Shown here piece after piece: positions 54,499-64,000 of a stretch of DNA of 64,000 nt. The notes beneath the pieces are model-generated. The model was not told the DNA's origin. It made no database searches and saw only the letters and a program-made list of their open reading frames with translations. The stretch comes from Nothophaeocryptopus gaeumannii (taxonomy: Eukaryota > Ascomycota > Dothideomycetes > Mycosphaerellales > Mycosphaerellaceae): NCBI GenBank assembly GCA_031771865.1, contig JASISA010000025.1, forward strand, positions 1,736,001 to 1,800,000, written 5' to 3'. Every line of letters starts with the position of its first letter. Within the stretch, counting starts at the first letter, position 1. The position numbers and the translations under genes are program-made.

Positions 54499-55244
54499 AT
54501 GACTCTGTCCATAAGTGACCGCTGCGCATGCCTGGCCGGCGCGCTGGCTCTCCTTCTCTACCAGCCGGTCTATAGTATCTCGGCCCTCGCAGCAACGTTG
54601 ATATGGGATTTGCTCATCAGCAAACCTCCGAAGATTCTGCCCGCGAAAGAACCCAACTGCTATGCAATCTGGTCTCTCGCCCGCCGGTTAAAATGAATTG
54701 CGACGATTTGTGCGGATTTTGCAGAGACACCTACATCCACAACCACCCCCTGCAGCTGCCTTGCTGCGGCGCCATCTATTGCCAGAGTTGCTTGCAGACA
54801 GTACTGGACCACGAATCCCGCTGCCCTCTTTGCCGAGTCGAGCTCTACGCAACTAAGCGCCCGCTGGTACATGAGTTCCACGACCGCATCAAGCTGTGCG
54901 GCGCAATTGACATGGCCGCGGCAGTCGTGATTCAACTCATACTCTACTTCAGCAAAGAACTAAATCCGGAGGGACGACCCCACGGACTCCTCCAGATTCT
55001 GTGCATGTTGGAGGCAACATTTGCACTACACAGAATGTGCAAACAGGAGGCGGAGATGCCAGGCGAAAACTGGTTCTTACTTATCGACGACCAGATGTAC
55101 GAGACCACTCGATATCGCCTCACATTTTTACCCTGGACGGCTGTGTTGTTCTTTGGCCTTATGTGCCTTGCAGCGCATGACGCCATTGCACGCGTACAGG
55201 ACCTTGACTTGGTGCTGAGTGTTGTGCTCCAGGCAAGGGCATAG
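54499..55244 (+). CDS. membrane RING-finger protein, cluster copy 1 (frame break between TM and RING parts)
   Basis: From ATG 54499 one frame encodes a hydrophobic segment (CLAGALALLLYQPVYSISAL). The RING and following spans lie in another frame that is open from 54603 to 55244 (213 aa; an ATG at 54693 is just before the RING). A 53-nt intron (donor GTCTAT, acceptor CATCAG) could join them but would remove part of the hydrophobic segment. Otherwise there is a frameshift. The RING (54711-54843) reads CGFC, LQLPCCGAIYCQSC, CPLC. Where copies 2 and 3 have the His of CKHxFC, this one has Ala with an extra Cys, so zinc site 2 is altered. Two to three membrane spans follow (MAAAVVIQLILYF, WTAVLFFGLMCLAAH). 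It may be a ubiquitin ligase of internal membranes, or a decaying copy. Confidence 0.6.
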
Positions 55245-56187
55245 TCGATCGAGCCTGGAACGAGGGCTCTGCGGCACCGGTGTGAGAGACTTGGTCAATA
55301 CTATTGGATGACCCTCAATGCGTGGGATTCATGCTTTGGAGAAAGCGAAACTAATAGGAGGGCTCAGTTGTTGGCTTAGATCATAAAACAAGGTGCGTCG
55401 CAAATACTTGATGATCATGAGCTACTGTTGACTCTGCAAGGCATGCACTGAAGGTTTTGTAGATTATCGCGGCGATGGCTCATATTCTTTCTGCTAAGCG
55501 TCTCGCCGTATGATGATGAACAACCCCCGACGTACTCTTTTCTTTCGACACAGCTCACAAAGCGATCTCGAATATATCCAAGGATTCCGAACGTCTGCAG
55601 CGATCTTCAGCTTCAGGAGAGCTTGACCCGACTCGCGAACTGCTCGTAAGAGATCAGCCCAAGAAACGAGATTGCGGACAATCATGCTTTGCAGGCTACA
55701 CTTCCTCGCGTTTGCGCTCGACAACATGTGGATTGAGCGGTGATGCTGATGTGGAATTTTAACGATTACATGGCTATGAGCTGGACCTGAGATCATCGCC
55801 AGTGCAAAGTGTGATGATGATGTTGGGGGATACATCGATGATGCCTTCGAAGTTGGGCCTCTGCCTAAGATTACACTCTCAAAAGGTCGAAGGGCCAAGA
55901 AACGTCTCTGAATTCCGAGCGCATTCACTCAACGTGTACAGGAACCATCCAAGTTCTTTCACATGACGCAAACCTTTCTTCTTGGCGCTTCATTCTACTC
56001 TCTACGCCAGAGTCGGCTTCGCGGCATCAGCGCACACGCTTTCCCCAAATTTCTCGACTGGCTTCCGAATTGCAGCCCGCAGACAACAGGACCAGCAGAA
56101 TTGCGCCTGCTCACAGCCGAAATAACGGTATCAAAGGCAGCTCTCACACGATCCGGCCAACGACACACAAGACTCGAGGCGAAGAAG
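55245..56187. other. spacer between RING copies 1 and 2
   Basis: This 0.94-kb region contains no intact gene. A plus frame at 55963-56256 runs into the start of copy 2. Its last 23 codons (MLDRRFRERTLAFLAGRA) align loosely with the hydrophobic start of copies 1 and 3. Confidence 0.4.
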
Positions 56188-57032
56188 ATGCTAGATCGGC
56201 GGTTTCGCGAGCGGACGCTCGCCTTCCTTGCCGGCCGCGCCACGGTCTTGACTTAGCACGACCTCAAGTATGGACTCGCTATGCTCGGCCCAATCATTGT
56301 CTGTGAAGTAGACTTATATGACGACTTCTAATCGATTTCGGCGCCAAAGTTGCCATCGCGGTCACCGAAACCCCTCATATTAGCGCTTAGTGCGCCTGCG
56401 TTGGCGGACTCGAATGACTTATGTGCATTCTGCTTCGATCATTACCTTTACAATGATCCACTGGAACTGCCATGCAAGCACAAATTCTGTCGCAAATGTC
56501 TGCAATCATTATTGGCCCATGAAGTACTCTGTCCTTTGTGTCGCCGCTACCACTATGCCACGCACCATTGCTTTGCACTCTGGATCTTCAAATTAGCGCT
56601 CTATTCCTGCGCGGGTGCTGGTGCCTTGGTGATACTAGACTTCACTGTCAAGCTGGTCCTGCTACTCAAAACTTCGAGCGAGAGCAGATCCATCTGGACT
56701 GGCATTCTAGCCTTCTTCAAGCAACATGGTCTGCTCTTAATCTTCTGTCTCTACGCAGATAGGGCGGAAGATCCGCCTTGAAATACGATGAGCATCTACC
56801 TCACGTCTTCAATCAGGCGGTCTCTCGCAGATTGCCTTCAGCATTCCGACCTCGCGAGCCGCACCTGGTCAACCTCGCTAGCATCCTTGCGCTCCTGATA
56901 GCAAGTCTCTGTCTGATCTGGAAAGCGAACCGGGCCGATTTAGGAGCTGTGATCTTCCTCACAGCTCTGCAGGCCTCCTTAATCTTCCCGGCCATCTTGA
57001 GCACAATAAATGTTGGAAGAACGCAGCAGTAG
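56188..57032 (+). pseudogene. membrane RING-finger pseudogene, cluster copy 2
   Basis: The RING at 56422-56541 is complete and canonical (CAFC, LELPCKHKFCRKC, CPLC), and two hydrophobic spans follow. There is no usable ATG for this frame. Upstream in the same frame are two stops between a possible N-terminal hydrophobic part and the RING. After the first spans, the frame ends at 56781. Coding resumes in another frame (56778-57032) with SILALLIASLCLIWKANRADLG, matching the last span of copy 1. At least three lesions are therefore present. It is clearly a paralogue of copies 1 and 3 and is probably non-functional. Confidence 0.65.
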
Positions 57033-57899
57033 CTCGAAGTCGATCCACGAAGCATGACCCGTGCTCTCGTTCGCGCACATTCACTGGGCTCATGGAAGCC
57101 AGTGATCACTAGAAGCTTCGTGGCCAAAGCACGAGCACATGGGCAACTGGAAGGAGACAACTCCGTACAGGGCACGGACCACGGCCGAAATGGACTCAAT
57201 GCCAACGAGACATTGAGACTCGATGACGCGAGTCCATCGCAAAAATGGAGCTCATCAGTTCGAGCGCCGTGGTTACTCTAACTTGCTGGTGGTTGGCTGC
57301 CTCGGAGTAAAACGTCCATGGTCAGGTACCGTGAAAATCCGACGCAATGGTCATGGGCAAGATTTTCATATCTGCGCGGTTGTGGAAGAAGCGATTGGTC
57401 TCGGAGGAGACGCAGCGACTCTGCTGGCAGACATTACCATACAATGCTCGTTGCCCCATGGTTATCGCTTGATCGATCTCATTGTTGAATTACTTGGTGC
57501 GAGAACATTATGGTCACTAAGTACGATGGTATTGCGAGCATGTTTACTCTCACAGCACTCACACAGCATGGGTCCATCTTGGAATCTTTACGCCACGTGG
57601 ATCTCTCTCCCTCGTGTCTCCATTTACTCATTGCTCCAAAATGACCTTCGCTGCGACCTGTTGAAGAGATTCTTCATGCTATTGTTCGATTCACTTCATT
57701 CACCGCGCTTCACTTACAATAGGACTAGGCAACTTCATGCTCGCAACCAAATGGTTCTTCATAGAGCGAACTCCCAAGAACTTCACTTCATTAGACGCTG
57801 GTCGTCTATATCTACAAACTTCACCTGGCCCAAGCCCCACTCGAAACAACTTCTTTCGACCATTCCAATCGGGAGCCGACTACGTACCGTACGACGCAA
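57033..57899. other. spacer between RING copies 2 and 3
   Basis: This 0.87-kb region has a long but unconvincing open frame (57223-58035) that overlaps copy 3 out of frame. No gene can be supported. Confidence 0.4.
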
Positions 57900-57906
57900 C
57901 AGCAAC

Positions 57907-58562
57907 ATGTCTTCTATCTCTGACACAGAAGGCCTGCTTCTTCAGTCTCGTCGCTCTGCTTTTTTACAAGCCACTCTACGCACTCCTCATCGCCGCGACA
58001 GCCGGACTCTGGTCCCACGAATATGGCAGATCTGAATAGAGTCTTCCCTCAGCAACTCGACTCATTGCGTCGCTCAAGCCATCAGCGAACCTCGACCCGG
58101 ACGAGATCTGCGCCTTCTGCCGGGACTACTGCATCAACAACGGCTCCCTCGAGCTCCCCTGCAAGCACATCTTCTGTCGAGGCTGTCTCAGCGATCTCCT
58201 TTCAGAAACAACAATGTGTCCGCTCTGCCATCGTCGACTATGCCGACCGAGCCAACCTTTCGCGACCCACATAACACGAGCCTCCAGATCACTCGCTTTG
58301 CTCTGCATGTACATCAGCTATCCAACCAATCTACGCCTTCATCGTAGACCAAATCGTTTTCAGCAGCTTTGCCACCGCCAACCCTTCGATATGGCACGCA
58401 CTCATCCGGTCAGTCTTCGTCGTGGCTCATCACTGCCATGCCGGACTCCTCGAATTCGTCATGAAGAGCAGAGGTGATGGCTGGGCTTATGAAATGGATG
58501 AGAACATGCAGTTTGCGCTACGTGGGTGGATTGATGCTCCTCCAATTGTTTTGGCGGGGTGA
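57907..58562 (+). pseudogene. membrane RING-finger pseudogene, cluster copy 3
   Basis: The hydrophobic N-terminus (ACFFSLVALLFYKPLYALLI) aligns well with copy 1. In the same frame a TAG at 58037-58039 interrupts before the RING at 58109-58228 (CAFC, LELPCKHIFCRGC, CPLC). No in-phase intron of reasonable length removes that stop. The ATG at 57907 is in a different frame, as if two bases were lost near the start. After the RING a +1 shift is needed to reach the C-terminal part (SRGDGWAYEMDENMQFALRGW), which matches copy 1 (MPGENWFLLIDDQMYETTRY). It ends at 58562. Three lesions make it a probable pseudogene. Confidence 0.65.
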
Positions 58563-58848
58563 ATGTCTGTCTGGTTGATCAGCATACGTGTCCGAAGCCA
58601 GTACTTCGCTTCGAGTGCATACGGCCTTGCTGCAATATCAAGGAGCCTGATTCAGCTGAACTCGAGGTTGTCGTAAGAGATCTACATGGATAAGGATGGG
58701 GAGATTGGGCATATTGCGTCATTAGAATAAGTATCACAAGTATCGCTTCAATCTGTCCTAAGCGACACCTCTTTTGTTGAAATCCCATGAACGCCAATCT
58801 ATGTCCATACAATGCTCAATGCAGTCTTGTGTCATCAATTAATCCATG

Positions 58849-61800
58849 CTACCCATTCGTCGGCACAAAAGTCTCATCCAGCGGCATGTCAAACACGCTA
58901 TCAAAGTTCATCTCCTCAAAGTTGACATCGTCCATCGGGATGTCTGCAGGCAGACCCAGCGCTGGTGTGGGGCCAGAGAACGCTGCATCGGTATTCATCC
59001 AGCTCATGTCAAGATCTGATACACCAGGTATCGTATCAAACTGCTCTCCGGTAGTAGAGTTTATCAGGTCCATCATCTCTTGCTCGCTCATGTTGCCACC
59101 ATCAGGTAGGTGCCAGTCGAGGTCGTTAGCCGTAGGGGTGGTCGGCATCTCAATAGTAGAGGTCATAGCGTCATTGATGAACGGAAGGCCAGCACCAATA
59201 TCACCACCCAGGAACTCCATCATCGCACCCGTCGAGGTGGATTCCTGGATGTTCGACAGTGAGGTTTGAACAGTCTGCGGCATGAGCCCGCTATCTTCCC
59301 AAGCACCCGTAGTCGTAGCGAACATGTTCGCTTTGTCCTTTGGCAATTCATAGCGATGTCGTTGGAGGTACAACTTCTTTGGGCCTGGAGGAACCACCTT
59401 GTTGTCCCAGACCTGAGGAGCCTCGAGTCGGGCGAGAGCTTCGAGCCCGTGGCTTCTCGCCCGTGCGGCTGCAATTTGGCGATCTCCCTGCTCCCACGCA
59501 CAGCTGGTGTGACTCTTCTCGTGGGCGTCTAGGGCCATCAGACCGCGAGTCCTTGCGCGTGCAGCCGTGAGCTCTGAGTCTCGCTTCGACCATGGGCAGC
59601 AGACATTCTCCTGTTCAACGAGGGTCTTGAGTCCCATTGCCACACCTTCCGCTGCCCGTGCCTTTTCTTGAGCATCCGTCTGGGAGTCAAGATTGAAAAG
59701 ACTGCCAAGACCTTGAGAGACGTTTCTCTGCCTTTGACTCGCCGTCTGCTTCTGAATATCGTTTCTCGCATCAAGGTTCTCTAGCACCGCCCAGCCTTTG
59801 GACAGGTTGTTTCGACGTTTGAGATGTGCGTCCAGCCAAGCGGCGTCGATATTTGAAAGCTTCTGGAGCATGCCCTCAGTTACGTCCTGGCCACACCAGG
59901 TCCTCGGCTTGGGCCCCGGTAACTGCGTGTCATCGAAGCTACTCAAGTCGACCACATTCTTTGCACATGCAACATGCTCACACTTGGCGATCGGATAGCG
60001 GAGAACGCCTTCGTCCGCGAGTAAAGTGAATGTTCTCCTCAGGTTCTTTCTGTGCTGCACGTTTTTACGTGTTCCAGCGTCGACCTCTTGCTTTCCCGCT
60101 TGGGCCTGATTGTACGCCTGAAGCTGCACTGCAAACGGTATTCGCAGGCCAAGATCTCCATACGTCTCAAGGTCCTCTGGGACTTGGCTGCCTTGTCCTC
60201 CGATAGCAGACGGAATGAAGTCCAGGCCGTGCGCTTTCTTAAACAAGTCCAGCCATTCTGGATTGTCAGCCGCGGTCTGATTCCAAGAGTCATCGGAGTC
60301 GTAGAGTATGCGCCTCGCCTGAGCTTGTAGCATGTCGTCTGTCATGATTTCACCTTTATCCGCCATCTCTTTCGCGAATTTGCCGAGCCGCACCGTGAGA
60401 ATTTCCCAGCATGTTGTTTTCTCGCCTGGCCCGTCCATAGGAGGGCCATCCGCTTCAAAGAGACCCTCGGCATCTTTACCAAAGTTGCCACCGCCCTCCT
60501 GTCCAGGAGCTTGCTGGCGCCAAGATGCCCTGTTAGTTGCAGAGAACGGATTTGGGCTGACGGACTCAATTCCGATGAGGTACGGAGGCATCGCGTTTGT
60601 GACTTGCGCGGCCACAGCCGGATCCAAGCCTCTGCAGCCTTTCCATTCCGACATTCGCGCTCCTGCTTTGAAGTGCGCAGTCAAATGGTCAACTCTTTCC
60701 CGCCAGACATTGAATCTCTGGGCGCAGAAACCGCATCGGCTGTTGATGTGGACCGCAATTGACTTCCAGCTGTCCATGGCCGGTGCCATCTCGCATCCGT
60801 GCATCAGGCGCAAGTGCTGCCGAAGGTGGTCCTTCCGGTAGAAAGTCCTCGCATCTAGCCCTTTGTCCTCGCATTGCCGGTGATTGTGGGACTCTATGTG
60901 GTCGCTGGATGGGCTATGCAAGTCGCAATACACGCACTTTTTGCTGCCAGATTCCTGGTCAGTGATGACGGGACCGAGAGGAGCACATATCCACTTCTCG
61001 AGTGAGAGATGGAGGGACTTCTCGTGCCGCGTCCAGTCATACTTAGACTTGAATGTGTCGGTGCAAAATGTGCATTGGAAGATGCGCTTCTTATCATCGC
61101 TGACTTTGCGGCCAGGCGCTGCGGCCGAAGCCGGTCTTCTTCTGCGTCGTCGATCTTTCTTACCGGCGAGACTGGAGCTGAAAGACCCGAATGAGCCATG
61201 CGTTGAGTGAGACGAGCCTTGAGAAACTGGTTGACTGGAAGACAAAGAGGACGTCCTGCCGGTCTCCGCTGATGTAGTTGAAGGTGCTCGCGCGTGAGAC
61301 CACCCAGAGCCTGTGCTCGAGCCTTTACGTCGTCTCGACGAGCGAGCCAATGTTGACGGAGAAGTCGATACTTCGCCATCGGGTAGCTCGTTTCGAGCAA
61401 GAGCGTCTGCGATATCCTCTATGTTGGCGGGTTCGTTTTCGGGTGGCGAGTGTTGCCAACGTTCGAAGGGGTTGAGCTCGTCCCATGGCTTCTCTGCGGC
61501 ACCTGGGATGGGGATAGCATCAGTGACTGGTCGCAAGCTCGGCGACATGCAAAGCTTCGGCCTAGCTTTCTCCGTGACCTTCCTCCTTCGTCTAGCATTT
61601 GCTAGCCAATTGGCAATCTGACTGGGCTTCAGCTCCGTCTGCATCTCAAGGTCTGCCTTCTCATCTTCTGTCGGGTATGGGTTGTCTGCATGAGAGTCGA
61701 GCCAGTCTCTCAGCACTTTGACAGCATGTCTTGGGAACCTGATGCCATTGCGCTTAGTGCTGCCGGGTGCATCATCCTTCACTGGAACTCTCGTCGGTGT

Positions 61801-62472
61801 CGAGGTTCCACTGACATTGGTCTTCGAATTGAGAGGTTTGATGCCGGTCATGGTACCGCGTTCGATAGCTGCGTCCTCGTCCACAGAATGTAGGGTGTCA
61901 AGAAAGGTTCCATGGTTCTTGTCGGCATAATTGAGCGCTTCCAGGGTTTGCGATTTCGACAAGCTGCATTCGCGGAACAAAGTCGCACAGGATGTGCAAA
62001 ATGGTTCACCTCTTTGTTGGTAGCAAGCCATTTTGCGAGATCTACAGTAATCGCATGGCTTCTCTGGACGGACGAACCGCGGTATCCAGTTTTCCTTGGA
62101 GTATGTCAGCGGTCTGTCGGTAGCCATTGGACGTTATTTGACGTACAAATCTGGAGTAGTCAGGCTCTTCAAGGCCAGCAGACACAGGCTCGGGCTCGAA
62201 CACCGCCGCTGGGTCGAGAGACCAGTCTCCCACGAAGCCATTGCAAAGGCAACTGCGAAGAATTAGCATAGCTTCAAAGAAGCGTACATTCAGCGGCCGT
62301 ACTCGTCTACATCCGGGTGCAACGGGCATTGATCTGGTCGCAGAGCGTCGTCCACAGTAGATGTGTCTGCGGTCAGTGCATCGCGGATCCCTCCGAAGGT
62401 GACATCCGGGAGCAACTGGGAAAAGTCGAGTGGTGCGATCTGGTTCTCGTCTTCCTCCACGATTGTGGTCAT
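58849..62472 (-). CDS. homeobox transcription factor with Zn2Cys6 and C2H2 zinc fingers
   Basis: Three exons, 62472-62303, 62252-62147 and 62094-58849, with introns of 50 and 52 nt (branch GCTGACAT in intron 2), give 1173 aa. The first two exons add an acidic N-terminus (MTTIVEEDENQIAPLDFSQL). Exon 3 begins ENWIPRFVRPEKP and then has a textbook Zn2Cys6 spacing (C-x2-C-x6-C-x8-C-x2-C-x6-C; residues about 106-136). A TALE-type homeodomain follows at about 207-265 (RFPRHAVKVLRDWLDSH, IANWLANARRRRK). C2H2-like fingers start near residue 430 (FQCTFCTDTFKSKYDWTRHE). The C-terminal third is acidic and disordered and could activate transcription. This triple layout is found in other fungi. Starting at the ATG at 62127 instead would give a 1092-aa product with an N-terminus that skips intron 2 splicing. 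Confidence 0.9.
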
Positions 62473-63677
62473 CTTGGCGACGCCCTTTGACTACCACCAG
62501 GGTACAATGGGGCAATGGCCTGTGCAGTAGGGCGCGTGTCTGACAGTGGATGTAAGGAAAGGGAGAGATCAGGGCGTGAGAGTAAATGCTATGTGTGTGT
62601 CTGGCTTTCCTTACAAAGAGACACCTTTCTTCGCGTTTCCAGCTTGCGACTCACACCTCTCACCGCGGCAGTACATGTCGTAGGGCCACGCCCTTCAGCC
62701 TTCCGCAAACAGAACGCCCCAGATGACAAGCTGCCGGCGGACTCGCATTAGCCCGCCAAGCAACGAGATCCTTTGGATCAGCGCGCCGCCGGCGACGCTG
62801 CAGATTTCTGTCCTGCCCTCACTGATCAACAGCATCTCCATTGTTGACAGCAGGAAATACCTTAGACGACCCGTTCGGCAATTCCATCTCGTGTCGCTCT
62901 AGGCACGACTTTGATGACCTCTTCCTCTAACAACGCCACGACCACGATCCACATAGGAACCTCCGGAGAGGACACTGTCAACTGTGCAGCAACATCGTTT
63001 TCTGGCCCGTCTCCAGGACTATTCTCCACATACCGTAGACGACTCCTCCAGGTTCCCGGGCCGGTTCTCGAACCCCGAACTGCACCCTTCAACTTGTCCC
63101 TCGAGCTCAGCTCGTTCTCCCGTTCCTTACCTCTGCGCTCGCGTGAGCTACCTTCGACTGCCATGGTGCATTGGAATTGGCTTGATCGGCCTCTCGCTGA
63201 TAAATCACACGGTAGCCTGCTGGGCAGCACGCAGTGCGACGTCTGAAGTTTGGGAGACATGCGGACTTTCCGAGACTGTACCAGCGGAATTGTTTAGTCC
63301 TGAAGGCTTCCTTGGTTCACGCTGAGTAATAAACTTGCGTAAGAGGCTCACTCCGATCGTAGGCACAATGACCACAGAGGAGCATTCGTGACCGGAATCC
63401 TTGCGCACCCAACCGGCAGAGGAATGGGAAATGCCGAAACTCGTCTATCACAGCCGGCTACTGCTGCATTAGCCCCGAATCTCGGTGTTTCTACTGTCGA
63501 TCATGCTGCAAGACTTTTGAGATGGTCGAAGAGGTTGCGAAGCATGAAAGTTGCAGAAGGTGTCCTTGTCAAGAGCATGTGTCGTCTAGAGCAGGAGCCG
63601 AGTACGGTAATGACCGAGGCAGAACAATGGAAGTTATGGCCAAGATTCGCATACATTCGACGGCCTCCTCGTTACCA
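62473..63677. other. intergenic, promoter of the homeobox gene
   Basis: This 1.2-kb region has plus-strand frames at 62911-63325 without motifs. It presumably holds the homeobox gene promoter and the 3' flank of the partial hydrolase gene. Confidence 0.4.
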
Positions 63678-64000
63678 TCAACTATCAAGAAAATTCAACA
63701 CCCTCCCATTAAACTCCTCAGGCATATGCATCGGCGGCAAATGTCCAGCCCCCTCCATCAACCAAAACTTCCCCTTACCATTCCCAATCTCCCTTGCAAC
63801 AGCCTCCATCCCCTTCGCATCAGCAGCCCCATCCTCACTCCCAACGACAATCAATGTCTTACACCTCACTTTGTCTACATCGCCGCTATAATCATACCCC
63901 CGAATCGCATCCGCCAAAATCCTATACCCCTCCAAACTACAAGTCTTCACATGCTGTAAACTTTTCTCCCTCGTTTCCCTGTCTCCCTCTTTCTCCCCTG
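63678..64000 (-). CDS. alpha/beta-hydrolase, C-terminal part (cut by window edge)
   Basis: On the minus strand the frame is open from the window edge to a stop at 63680-63678, giving about 107 residues of the C-terminus. It contains the late strand with the acid residue (CKTLIVVGSEDGAAD) and the catalytic-His region (EGAGHLPPMHMPEEFNG), as in 3-oxoadipate enol-lactonase-like hydrolases. The N-terminal oxyanion and nucleophile motifs must lie outside the window. The substrate is unknown. It is not a copy of the hydrolase pseudogene at 6.6-7.6 kb, because the His region differs. Confidence 0.8.
   Translation of the reverse strand, partial: GEKEGDRETREKSLQHVKTCSLEGYRILADAIRGYDYSGDVDKVRCKTLIVVGSEDGAADAKGMEAVAREIGNGKGKFWLMEGAGHLPPMHMPEEFNGRVLNFLDS

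Noticed and set aside
57223..58035. 270-codon plus-strand frame overlapping RING copy 3
   Set aside because: It reads the hydrophobic N-terminal part of copy 3 in the wrong frame and shows no motif.

Overview
The window reads as nuclear DNA of a filamentous ascomycete, most likely in the Dothideomycetes. Short GT-AG introns of about 46-80 nt with CTRAY-type branch points are placed throughout. Fungal-only families are present (Zn2Cys6 regulators, a fungal homeobox/C2H2 regulator, a GPI-anchored Ser/Thr-rich wall protein), next to eukaryotic housekeeping genes (topoisomerase II, kinesin-8, cytochrome c oxidase subunit Vb, TMEM234). Class-level placement is inference. No rRNA, CRISPR array or prokaryotic operon is seen, and no tRNA was recognised by eye. 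About 22 genes are well supported. Several weak, broken or partial ones are listed with lower confidence.

Layout. 0-2 kb: a weak two-exon gene and a clear non-autonomous hAT-like MITE with an 8-bp target duplication. 2-8 kb: an M3 metallopeptidase with an N-terminal hydrophobic segment, a fungal sulfotransferase-like gene followed by an odd repeat-bearing open frame, and an alpha/beta-hydrolase (epoxide-hydrolase type) pseudogene. 8-14 kb: an ABM monooxygenase-like protein, a possible NTF2-like protein, a peroxisomal SCP2-type thiolase and a Cdc1/Ted1-type metallophosphoesterase. 15-25 kb: a 1030-aa disordered protein, a GPI-anchored repeat protein and two unassigned proteins. 26-36 kb: an enzyme and regulator neighbourhood with a PRISE-type reductase, a C2H2+Zn2Cys6 regulator convergent to it, a second fungal transcription-factor-domain protein lacking a visible zinc cluster, and a quinone/enoyl-reductase-like MDR enzyme.

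36-54 kb is conserved core: kinesin-8, COX subunit Vb with a His-rich tail, DNA topoisomerase II, a class II aldolase/adducin-like protein, and a TMEM234 homologue divergent from a phytanoyl-CoA-dioxygenase-like gene. 54-58.6 kb holds the most unusual part: three tandem paralogues of a membrane RING-finger protein, all interrupted near the same place and two clearly degraded. 58.8-62.5 kb is a 1173-aa regulator that combines Zn2Cys6, TALE homeodomain and C2H2 fingers. The right edge cuts the C-terminus of another alpha/beta-hydrolase.

Splice junctions were placed by eye from reading-frame continuity and consensus sites. No similarity search was possible, so family names rest on recognised motifs.
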